This document shows positions 1-8,328 of a stretch of DNA of 64,000 bases, one piece after another. The notes beneath the pieces are model-generated. The model was not told where the DNA came from, searched no databases, and saw only the letters and a program-made list of their open reading frames with translations. The stretch covers positions 744,001 to 808,000 of the forward strand of contig JACONQ010000021.1 of NCBI GenBank assembly GCA_014281115.1, written 5' to 3'. The DNA is from Laburnicola sp. R22_1 (lineage: Eukaryota; Ascomycota; Dothideomycetes; Pleosporales; Didymosphaeriaceae). The first letter of the stretch is position 1, and each line of letters begins with the position of its first letter. The translations under genes were made by a program, and so were the position numbers.

Positions 1-431
1 TAGAGCTCTAGGAACGCGCGGAGCTGTTCTGGCGTAGCTGCCTCAGCTCTCTGGGCGTTAAGCTTCCGGCCTACTACTGAGGCGACGCGTGGCTGGCGCT
101 TAATGAAGTGTGAGAGCTAGAGCTTGCCGACAGGCTGATTGTCGCCGTTTATGCGCAGAATTCGATTCGCCATCTCTCGCGCGCGAGCGTGTGGAGGAGG
201 ATAGCCGCGTGCGTCTTCTTTAAGGATCCATTCAACAAGGAAATCCTCTTGTAGAGGAGTCAATCGCTGCTGGTGTTGATGGCTGAGCGCGCTCGTTGTT
301 GCGCCACGGAGTCGCGTTGATAGCGTAGATTGAGGGATATTGTACGCCTTTGCAGCTGCGCGTTGGCTAGAATAAAGACCTGCGTTGAAATCGCTGATAG
401 CTGATTGTATAGCTAGCTCACGGGCGTCCAT
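1..431 (-). pseudogene. Pogo/Fot1-type transposase, N-terminal part with one stop
   Basis: The start is the ATG at 431. Residues 1-50 form a psq-type helix-turn-helix (pattern RAAAKAYNIPQSTLSTRLRG). Residues 55-104 start a CENP-B-type DNA-binding domain. Translation meets TAG at 117-119, but the same frame continues without interruption to position 1 with typical CENP-B-domain residues (SHFIKRQP, then LNAQRAEAATPEQLR). The stop replaces a position that is usually Trp in this family, so TGG-to-TAG by RIP is the simple explanation. The DDE catalytic domain lies outside the window. Such proteins bind the terminal repeats and carry out cut-and-paste transposition at TA in the nucleus. Assignment to the superfamily is firm; activity is not expected. 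Confidence 0.8.
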
Positions 432-563
432 TTTGATGAGCGTTGTTGAGAGATATCGCGTGTTTTGTTCAGGGTGCGCGTTTCGGTGGGGTGATCAGGA
501 ACCCTATGTGATCAATAACTATATAGCCGAGCTTAGGGTTACGCCAACGCGAGCGCGTCCGAA
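1..563 (-). mobile_element. E0, truncated Fot1/pogo-type DNA transposon
   Basis: The 5' end of a DNA transposon runs off the left edge of the window. It is recognised from the N-terminal half of a pogo-type transposase (1-431 minus). Positions 432-563 hold the short, GC-rich non-coding end of the element. They stop at the TA (564-565) into which E1 inserted. The terminal repeat cannot be paired because the other end lies outside the window. Base composition is near normal, so RIP has been light. The family differs in protein sequence from E1. Confidence 0.7.
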
Positions 564-574
564 TACCGTGTCCG

Positions 575-612
575 TGCGCGTAACGGGCCACGTCGCGTAA
601 CGGGCCACGAAC
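575..612 (+). repeat. E1 left terminal inverted repeat
   Basis: This inner part of the TIR is made of two direct copies of GCGTAACGGGCCAC separated by GTC, a 17-bp period. It pairs with 2648-2685. The tandem motif is a plausible binding site for the two helix-turn-helix units of the transposase; that role is inferred. Confidence 0.85.
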
Positions 613-718
613 AACATGCTCACCACCACAAAGATGAGGTTATTGTAACAGCTATAATAGCTCTTTTAACGAGATTTTTTGGTGGAGAGACCTGTAACAT
701 GCTCGCGATTGATTTGTA

Positions 719-2596
719 TTATCTATATTTGCGTGGAATGTTGATGGTGCGGCCACGAGAGTTGATTTTGGGTGGAGCAGCTGGTGCAGCTTCTGGCGAC
801 TCCCTGACAGCTGCAGTACCGCGCGCGCGTCTCTTGGGCTTACGCTTTGCTGAGGGCGCTCTTGAGGCTTTGCGCTTACCCGTTTGGGCAGTTTTAGATG
901 CTCTCTTAGTGTTTTGGGCCTCGATTCTGGCCGCGCGAGCAGCTGCCTGTTCGGCCTTTAGCTGATCTCTCACCACTTTGGCTCTCTCTCTCGCCACGCG
1001 TCTCTCCTCAGCCTCTTGCTCTTGGAGGAGCTTAGCAGCAGCTTGAAGCTCCTTCCTGTTCGCCTTTGCAAGCTGCTCCTCATGCTCTTGGTGTTGTACT
1101 ACTGCCTCACGTGCACGTGCCTCTCTCAGCTTGCGCGGTGACCAGAAGACAGCACCACTATGGTACTCCTCGCGCTGCTGCAAGTTGAGAGGTTTGCCGC
1201 GCTTTTTGTGCCTCCTCTTAACAGTAAGAGCCTCTCTTAGGCCGTTATTCTTATGGTGTAGCAGCTCGTTTTGAGCTGCGAGTGAGTGGAGCGTTTGAGA
1301 GAGCGTCTTGGAGTCCTCCGCGGCAGTATCCCTCACTGCAGAGCGTACGAGACGCTCCATGTGACGCCAGTCGCTCTCTTTGGGTGCTGGGGGACATGCT
1401 TCACCTCCTCTATACTCGCTGGAGCTCTCTCTCTCGAAGCGTTTGAGTATAGCCTCTGGCTCCATGGGCCATATGCCAGTGGCTTCAAAGGAATTGAGGA
1501 TCGTCTCTGTCGTGAAGGCAGACTGCCAGGCACCCCAGAACAATGGGAAGAAGTCTCCCTTCGTGACTGGGATGAGCCCTTGGCTCCTTTGGAGGTGGCT
1601 AGAGAGCTCCTTGGAGTAGCTACTTGAGAGAGGCTTGAAGCAAACAACATCGAGTGGCTGAAGCGTGTGAGTAGAGTGAGGGGGAAACACGGCCAGGAGT
1701 ATACGATGGGAGTTGCAGTAGTCGATAAAGTCCTTTGTGAGGTGACTGCCATGGCCGTTAAGTATGAGGAGACGCCAGTCCCTCCCGCGACGCGCTTTCT
1801 GCTTCGTACAGCGATCGAATACCTGCTCTAGCCACGCCAATCCGATGTCGTTGTTCGTCCATCCTGACGGAGATGAAGCCACAAAGACGTCGTGTTGCCC
1901 GGCTTTAATGGCGGCCACCCATGAGGCCTGCAGTGAGCTGTTCGCCGACTGGTAGATGAGGCCGGGCGAGAGAGCACTCCCATCTGCGCAGACGGCTGCT
2001 AGGAGGGTGATCCACTCACGAGAGCCATCTTGGAGAGCTGCAGTGACCTCCCTACGCTCCCACATCCGACGGCTGAACACTCGTTTGGAGCGGCTAAGTA
2101 CACCGATCATGAAGCCCTTCTCATCCATATTGTATATATGGCGAGGCTCCAAGCCGTACTGAGTGAGCTTGGAGTGTAGCAGCTTGAAGTACGCCTCGTA
2201 CTTGTCCTTAGAGTCGGCTCTGTGGCGTGTGGCGTCCATCCCGAGGGTGTATTTAGAGGTGAGATGCTCATGGTTTCGGCTCAAGAAGCGCGTAACCCAG
2301 GCATCAGAGGCGCTCTCGGAGGAGATCTCAGAGGCGAAATTTCGTATCATCTCTCTTGTAGGTGGTAGCCCTCGCTTTGTTAAGCCTCCAATATACTCTA
2401 CAAGCTCGTACTCTTGTTGCGGGCTGAGGAGTAGTTGATCGCGATGTTTGGCTTCCCGTGGGCGCTGACGACCTTGGTGTCTTTGAGTCAACGTAGTCTT
2501 TGGTACACCGAACTGACGAGCAATTGCGCGGTACGAAAAGTGTTCTCCTGGTTCTAGCGAATCAATTGCTGCAATCGCGTCATCAATCGGAGCCAT
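719..2596 (-). CDS. Fot1/pogo-type DDE transposase, intact ORF with a mutated catalytic residue
   Basis: The 625-residue ORF is uninterrupted and starts MAPIDDAIAAIDSLEPGE. Domain order: psq-type HTH (about 5-50), CENP-B-type HTH (about 55-115), DDE_1 catalytic core (about 150-345), and a charged, helix-prone C-terminal tail rich in Ala, Glu, Arg and Lys (about 430-625) that may form a coiled coil and includes likely nuclear localisation stretches. The first catalytic Asp is D158 (YNMDEKGF) and the third D316 (LQPLDV). The second, expected in LLILDGHGSH, is Asn280 (LLILNGHGSH, codon AAC at 1757-1759). TTGAC-to-TTAAC is a RIP-type transition. The protein should still bind its TIRs but is predicted to be catalytically dead. 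The start fits the same MAPID start in element A. The length is usual for Fot1-like transposases with a long tail. Confidence 0.9.
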   Translation of the reverse strand: MAPIDDAIAAIDSLEPGEHFSYRAIARQFGVPKTTLTQRHQGRQRPREAKHRDQLLLSPQQEYELVEYIGGLTKRGLPPTREMIRNFASEISSESASDAWVTRFLSRNHEHLTSKYTLGMDATRHRADSKDKYEAYFKLLHSKLTQYGLEPRHIYNMDEKGFMIGVLSRSKRVFSRRMWERREVTAALQDGSREWITLLAAVCADGSALSPGLIYQSANSSLQASWVAAIKAGQHDVFVASSPSGWTNNDIGLAWLEQVFDRCTKQKARRGRDWRLLILNGHGSHLTKDFIDYCNSHRILLAVFPPHSTHTLQPLDVVCFKPLSSSYSKELSSHLQRSQGLIPVTKGDFFPLFWGAWQSAFTTETILNSFEATGIWPMEPEAILKRFERESSSEYRGGEACPPAPKESDWRHMERLVRSAVRDTAAEDSKTLSQTLHSLAAQNELLHHKNNGLREALTVKRRHKKRGKPLNLQQREEYHSGAVFWSPRKLREARAREAVVQHQEHEEQLAKANRKELQAAAKLLQEQEAEERRVARERAKVVRDQLKAEQAAARAARIEAQNTKRASKTAQTGKRKASRAPSAKRKPKRRARGTAAVRESPEAAPAAPPKINSRGRTINIPRKYR

Positions 2597-2647
2597 AGTG
2601 GTGGAGTTACGACGCGTTAAAGTTGGTGGCTTGTCTGGTGTTTTGGT

Positions 2648-2685
2648 GTTCGTGACCCGTTACGCGACGTGGCCCGTTACGCGCA
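2648..2685 (-). repeat. E1 right terminal inverted repeat (outer end missing)
   Basis: Reverse complement of 575-612 with one C/T difference, containing both 17-bp-spaced motif copies. The outermost segment present on the left (CCGTGTCCG) is missing, and E2 sequence follows directly. Confidence 0.8.
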
Positions 2686-4751
2686 ACACCATAACAGCTC
2701 TACGAGAAATGAGGCTATAGAGCCACATATAGTAGCGAATATTGCAAGATTTTTTAGTGGAGTGCTCTATTAATGCTTGCGATCAACCTGCGCTACTAAT
2801 ATTTACTTAGAAGCTTAACGTTGCGGCCGTGCCGCGTAGTCTTAGGTGGAGCTGCTAATATAGCACCTGAGGCCTCCTTAGTAGCTAGAGCGTTAACTAT
2901 ACGTTTCTAACGCTTGTTACTTTATGTAGATAGCTGCGGGGCCTTTCTCTTACCCTTTTGGGCAGATTGTAGAGCTTTTGCTGCGTTACAAGCCTCCTTT
3001 TCGCAAGCGCGCTCTACTGCCTTCTTAGCCCTCTCCTTCTTCTTAGCTACCTTAGCTGCCTTCTACGCCACACGCTTCTCCTCTGCAATTTTCTTCTTGT
3101 ATAGCTTAGCTGCCTTCCTTAACTTAGCTGTCTTAGCTTTTTAAAGCTTCTGCTCCTTCTCCTCTTGCTTCTTTACAGACTAACGTACACGCCTCTCTAA
3201 CCTTCCTTAGTAACTAGAATACTGCACCTCTATAGTACTCTTAACATTGCTAAAGGTTAAGAGGCTTGCCCTTCTTTTTATATTTCTTCTTAACTAGCAG
3301 TGCCTCCTTAAGCCCGTTTATCTCGTGGCGAAGTAGCTTATTTTGGACTGAGATATAGTGTAGTGAGCGGCTAAGCTTCTGCGCGTCCTTACTGCCCTAA
3401 TCCTCTACTGTAGCTCGTACAAGGCGATCTAGTTTACGCTAGTCAGATCCACTAAGTACTAATATAGAGCTCTTTTGTAATTCCTGCTCATCTTGGGTGA
3501 TTTGGGTAAATCTTTTAAGTATGACCTCTGGGTTAAATGGTAATATACCAGTTGCTTTAAAAGACTTAAATATTGTCTCCTCCTTAAAGGAGCTCGTCTA
3601 CGCCTTCTAAAAGAGAGGGAAGAAGTCGCCTTTTTTAATTTAAACTAGGCCTTGGCTCTTTTAGAGGTAGGTTGTGAGCTTAGCTAAGTAGGCTAATAAG
3701 AGAGGCTTAAAGAGCACCATATTAAGTAGCTGCAGCGTATGCGTTAAATAAGGGGGGAGTATAGCTAGGATAATCCTATTCTAATTGTAGTAATTGATAA
3801 AATCCATAGTAACGTAAGATCTATAGCTATTAAGGATAAGTAGTTAGTAAGATTATTAAGCTTTTGCCTTAGTGTAGCGATTAAACACCTGCTTAAGCTA
3901 GGCAAGGCTAATATTGTTGTTTGTCTAGCCTAAGGGTGAAGAGAAGACGTGTACGCTATGCTTTCCTACCTTAATATCCTTAACCTAGCTTAATTGTATG
4001 TCCTTATTAGTAGACTAATAGATAAGGCTTAGCGGCAAGACTAATCCATTAGCGCAGACGCATGCTAGGATAGTAATCTATTCATAAGAGCCATCTTAGA
4101 GAGATGCTCTAACCTCCTTCTTCTCCCATATGCGTCTGCTAAACACTCGTTTTAACTAGCCAACAATACTAATTAAGCAGCCCTTTTTATCCATATTATA
4201 CGTGTAATAAGGCTTAATATTGTATTTCTTAATTTTGTCACCTAGGAGATTAAAATATAGGCTGTATTTATCTCCTAAGTCGGCTTAGTGGCAATTACTA
4301 TCTATACTAGCTGCCTATTAAGAAATAAAATAGATGCTGTGTTAGTTAATAAAGCGAGTAACCCAGCTCTTACTTGTTAGCTTCTTAACTATTATTAACA
4401 CGAAATTTTATATTATCTCTTTTATAGGTGGCAAGTAACGCGCTGTAAGCCCTTCTATATATTTAATAAGCTCTACCTCTTATTATAAAGTAAGCTTTTA
4501 TTAGTTAGTAATCTTTAATGCGTGTAATTATATAACTACGCGGTGCTGCCGCAATAGAGTTAAGCGTTTAACGCTATGCTTATTAGCTATTTTCGTATAA
4601 TAAAGTTTATCACTAGAATCTAGCGAGTCTATCTCTATAAGCGCATTATTAATTAGAGCCATATTAGTGAAGTTGTGTGGTGTAAAAGTTTAATATGTTT
4701 TTAGACTAAGCGTGTATTATATAAAGTTGTGTATTACGCGTATAAACATAT
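2686..4751 (-). mobile_element. E2, RIP-degraded Fot1/pogo transposon
   Basis: The whole stretch is collinear with E1, from the 3' flank through the transposase to the start region, but strongly AT-shifted. The right end reads, on the minus strand, ATATGTTTATACGCGTAATA from 4751, next to TA at 4752-4753. It matches the E3 end after allowing for C-to-T changes. Its TIR shows GTGTATTA twice with 17-bp spacing. The left end is truncated where it meets E1 at 2685. Confidence 0.75.
2814..4662 (-). pseudogene. Degenerate pogo transposase of E2
   Basis: Minus-strand relic of an E1-like transposase with many stops. The start codon is still ATG (4662-4660), followed by ALINNA where E1 has APIDDA. The first catalytic block survives as YNMDKKG near 4195. 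The second reads LLILNSYRSY near 3830, with Asp changed to Asn and Gly to Ser, and the third reads LQLLNMV near 3705, with Asp changed to Asn. All are G-to-A in the coding sense, as RIP produces. The plus-strand ORF at 2914-3144 is a shadow of the charged C-terminal tail. Confidence 0.7.
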
Positions 4752-5488
4752 TACTAGTAACGTGTCTATACGCGTAATAATTATATTCGCGTAATAATTA
4801 CGTAACACTAAGATAGCTCATTTAAAAATAAGGCTATAGAGCTACACAAAATAGCTATTATTACAAGATTTTTATTTAGAGTATTATATTAAAGATTGCG
4901 ATTAATCTACACTACTTATATTTACTTAGAAGTTTAACGTTATAGCTACGCCGCGTAGTCTTAGGCAGAGCTACTAATGTGGCACCTAAGGCCTCCTTAG
5001 TAGCTATAGTATTAACTACATATTTCTAATGCTTATTGCTTTGTATAGATGGCTATAAGGCCTTTTTCTTACCTTTTTAGGTAGATTATAGAGCTTTTAC
5101 TGCGTTATAAGCCTCTTTCTAGCAAGCGCGCTCTATAGCCTTCTTAGTCCTCTCCTTTTTCCTAGCTACTTTAGCTGCCTTCTACGCCATACGCTTCTTC
5201 TCTACAATTTTCTCCTTATATAGCTTAGCTGCCTTTCTTAACTTAGCTGTCTTAGCTTTTTAAAGCTTCTGCTCCTTCTTCTCTTGCTCCTTTATAGACT
5301 AACGTACGCGAGCCTTTCTAACCTTGCTTAGTAACTAGAAGACTGCTCCCCTATAGTACTCTTAACATTGTTAAAGATCTAAAGGCTTGCCCTTCTTCTT
5401 ATATTTCTTCTTAGTGGTAAGAGCTTTTCTTAATCTAGCATTCTTATAGTAGAGTAGCTAAACTTTAGCTAAGATATAGTAGAGTAAG

Positions 5489-6444
5489 TGTGAAAAGTGG
5501 ATAAATAGATAAGAAGGTGATCGAGTTGGTATTGTTAAACTGGTTGATTTATTTTAATAAACTGGCTACCTAGCAATCTATATACAAAATAATTTAGACT
5601 AACGAACACTTAGTTTTGTATAGTTTAATTATGCCTTTAACTTTTATGCGTGCTAGTGTTTTAAACTAATGTTTAAACTAGTGTTTTATATGCAATAGTG
5701 TTTTATATGCGAGCTATTGTTTTATATGCAGACTAGTGTTTTATATGTAAGCTATTATATGCAAACTAGTGTTTTATATGCAAACTAGTGTTTTATATGC
5801 AAACTAGTGTTTTATATACAAACTAGTGTTTTATATGCAAACTAGTGTTTTATATACGAGCTATTGCAAACTTTGTTTTACTATTGCTTAGTTGTGACGT
5901 TAACAATAAACGCCTTATTTTAGCATAATTTATTACTCCTTAGTTTATTATACGCTAATGTATTATATATTATAAAACAAGTCTTTTATATGTTATATTT
6001 TGTTTTTTAGTAATAAGTAATTTAATACATATAATATTGCCTTGTTTAGTATATTCTTTTTAGCAATTGCTCAAAATTGTTAAAGCGCTTGATTGCGACA
6101 AGTTTGTCAAAAGTTATTGATTTAGAAAAATTAATTACGAGCTTATTTATATTACGATAGCGTATTTTATAATATTTATTAGGTTAGTTTTATATTATAT
6201 TTTGGTTTTAGTTTTAAGTAAATTAATACATATAATATTGGATTTCTTACAATTATCTTTTAGTAAACTTTTTATGCGTTACTTAAAGTTGACTTTGGCT
6301 TTAATTGCAACTTATTGTCGAAACGACTATTTTAGTTTATTTTTAGGTAGCTTATAGTTATTTATCTATTTATCTTTTATTATAACAGCGAAATTCTAAC
6401 ATGTTATTTTATTATTTATTTTGCTTACTAATATAGTTTTAACA
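5489..6444 (+). mobile_element. Solo LTR of the Copia-1 family with 5-bp target duplication
   Basis: The 956-bp LTR begins TGTGAAAAGTGGATAA and ends AGTTTTAACA. The target duplication GTAAG is perfect (5484-5488 and 6445-6449). It matches the LTRs of Copia-1 at 22916-23812 and 28207-28526, but is richer in CA/TG, so it has been less mutated. A solo LTR forms when the two LTRs of an inserted element recombine and lose the internal part. It interrupts E3, so it is younger than E3. Confidence 0.92.
5650..5872 (+). repeat. Minisatellite inside the Copia-1-family LTR
   Basis: A motif close to CAAACTAGTGTTTTATATG is repeated about ten times with short variants (GAGCTATTG...). The copy number differs between the LTR copies at 5.6, 23.1, 28.4, 29.1 and 46.5 kb, which explains much of their length difference. 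Confidence 0.8.
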
Positions 6445-7816
6445 GTAAGCGACTAAGCTTCTGTGCGTCCTTCCTACTCTGTTGCTTTGTAGCTCGTATA
6501 AGGCAATCTAGCTTACGCTAATTATCCCCACTAAGTACTAACTCGGAGCTCTTTTGTGATCTCTAGTTATTATCCTATGTGGTTTTCTTAAATCTTTTAA
6601 GTATAACTTTTGGGTTAAAAGGTAATATACTAGTGGCCTTAAAAAACTTAAGGATTATCTCTTCTTTAAAGAAGCTTATCTAGACCTTCTAGAAGAGAGG
6701 GAAGAAGTCGCCTTTCTTAATTAGGACTAGGCCTTGGCTCTTTTAGAGGTAGGTTGTGAGCTTAGCTAAGCAGGCTAATAAGAGTGGCTTAAAGAGCACT
6801 ATATTAAGTGGCTGCAGCGTATACGTTAAATAAGGGAGAAGTATAGCTAGAAGGATCCTATTCTAATTGCAGTAATTAATAAAATCTATAGTAATATAAG
6901 ATCTATAGCTATTAAGGATAAGTAATTAGTAAGATTATTAAGCTTTTGCCTTAGTGTAGCGATTAAATACCTACTTAAGCTAGGCAAGGCTAATATTATT
7001 ATTTGTCTAGCCTAAGGGTAAAGAGGAGACGTGTACGCTATACTTTCCTAGCTTAATTGTATGCCGCTGTTAGTAGACTAATAGATAAGGCCTAGTAGTA
7101 AGGCTAATTTATTAGCACACACACATACTAAAAGGATAATCTATTTATAAGAGCTATTTTAGAGAAATGCTATAACCTCCTTATTTTCCCATATTCGCCT
7201 ACTAAACACTTGTTTTAATCTGCTAATAACACTAATAGGGAAGTCCTTTTTATCTATATTATATGTGTAACGAGGCTTAATATTGTATTTCTTAATTTTG
7301 TTACCTAGAAGATTAAAATATAGGCTATATTTATCCCCTAAGTTGGCTTGGTAGCAATTACTATCTATACTAGCTGCCTATTAAGAGATAAGATAGATAC
7401 TATGTTAGTTAATAAAGCGCGTAACCTAGCTCTTACTTACTAGCTCCTTAGCTATTATTAATACAAAATTTTATATTATTTCTCTTATAGGTAGTAAGTA
7501 ACGCAATATAAGCCCTTTAATATATTATATAAGCTTCTACTCTTATTATGGATTAAGCTTTTATTGCTTTGGTGCCTTGGTTATTCGTAATAATTAGATC
7601 TGCTTATGCCTCCGCGATAGGATAATATAATTAGTATAAAAGTCTACTGCAACTTTGGTATATATAAATGGTTCTCCTGGCCCTAGCGCTTTAATAGCTT
7701 TAATTACAGCTTTAATTAACCCTATAATAATTAAGTTATAACGCGTTTAGGTTTAAGTTGCTTTGGTATTACGTAATTGTTACGCGAATATAATTGTTAC
7801 GCGCACGAACACATTA

Positions 7817-8328
7817 CGAGAGGGTATAAGGCTAGCTAGCTAGCTAGCTATACACTATGGGAAAAAAGATGAGAATTTATTATTTATTATTAGGTGTATT
7901 TGGGGTGTAGAAGTAGTTCTTCTTCGAGACTATAAAAGTCGCACGGAACTAGGAAGATAAGGTAATCTACCTAAGACAGATAGTAGCTATAGTAAACCGC
8001 GCTAAACCGACATATAAAGTAAAATTAGAGAATAATTAATTAAAAAAGGCCTTACTAAAACTTATATATACTTAGCTCCTTACGATTATTAATTTTACTA
8101 TATAAAAGGCAGTGCTATATTAGAAAAGATTTTAAGCGCGCGTGTGCACCTATAGCACTTAGGCAGCTTTATATACACCTATACACTAAAAGCGCTCTAA
8201 GTATATCTATAATACTACTTTTTTTTAGTATGCGTATATATAAGGTTGCGTAAGAATACGCACCTATACTACTAGTGCACCTAGGGCACCTAGGGTATAT
8301 AGAGTACCTATAGCACCTATAGCACCTA
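7817..8328. other. Intergenic RIP-mutated spacer with short GCACCTATA repeats
   Basis: No gene is visible between E3 and J. Positions 8135-8328 contain several near copies of GCACCTATA and GCACCTAGGG, the last ones directly abutting element J. It is probably the end of an older element that J entered, but I cannot name it. Confidence 0.5.
7831..7850. repeat. (GCTA)5 tetranucleotide repeat
   Basis: Five perfect GCTA units lie just outside the right end of E3. The unit is part of the palindrome GCTAGC, so the tract can fold on itself. Confidence 0.8.

Larger units (their letters stand above)
566..2685 (-). mobile_element. E1, nearly complete Fot1/pogo DNA transposon
   Basis: A 2.1-kb element carries one transposase gene on the minus strand. 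It is flanked on the left by the target TA at 564-565 and starts CCGTGTCCGTGCGCGTAAC. The inner TIR (575-612) is matched in inverted orientation at 2648-2685 with one mismatch. The right end lacks the outermost nine or so bases and the second TA: it runs directly into E2 at 2685/2686, so the junction is a deletion or recombination product. Base composition is balanced and the gene is open throughout, unlike every relative in the window. Confidence 0.85.
4860..7722 (-). pseudogene. Degenerate pogo transposase of E3, in two blocks
   Basis: Two blocks on the minus strand, about 4920-5483 (C-terminal tail) and 6450-7722 (catalytic and DNA-binding part), are separated by the solo LTR. The expected start ATG has become ATA at about 7722, followed by GLIKAV where E1 has APIDDA. 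Multiple stops occur at Gln and Trp positions. Collinearity with E1 and E2 is the basis for the call. No function is expected. Confidence 0.7.
4760..7814 (-). mobile_element. E3, RIP-degraded Fot1/pogo transposon split by a solo LTR
   Basis: Flanked by TA at 4758-4759 and 7815-7816. The ends pair as ACGTGTCTATACGCGTAATA at 4760 and ATGTGTTCGTGCGCGTAACA read inward from 7814; differences are C/T or G/A. The motif CGCGTAAYAATTA is repeated with a 17-bp period in both TIRs. After removing the LTR insertion (956 bp plus 5 bp), the element is about 2.1 kb, the same as E1. Confidence 0.85.

Noticed and set aside
699..965. Plus-strand ORF overlapping the E1 transposase 3' end
   Set aside because: Antisense shadow of the Ala/Arg-rich C-terminal tail; no homology-like motif.
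1286..2438. Several plus-strand ORFs within E1
   Set aside because: All lie opposite the intact 625-residue transposase and reflect its GC-rich codons.
5700..5870. Regularly spaced repeats resembling a CRISPR array
   Set aside because: Contiguous variants of one LTR minisatellite unit without unique spacers, in a eukaryotic LTR; the same repeats appear in every LTR copy.
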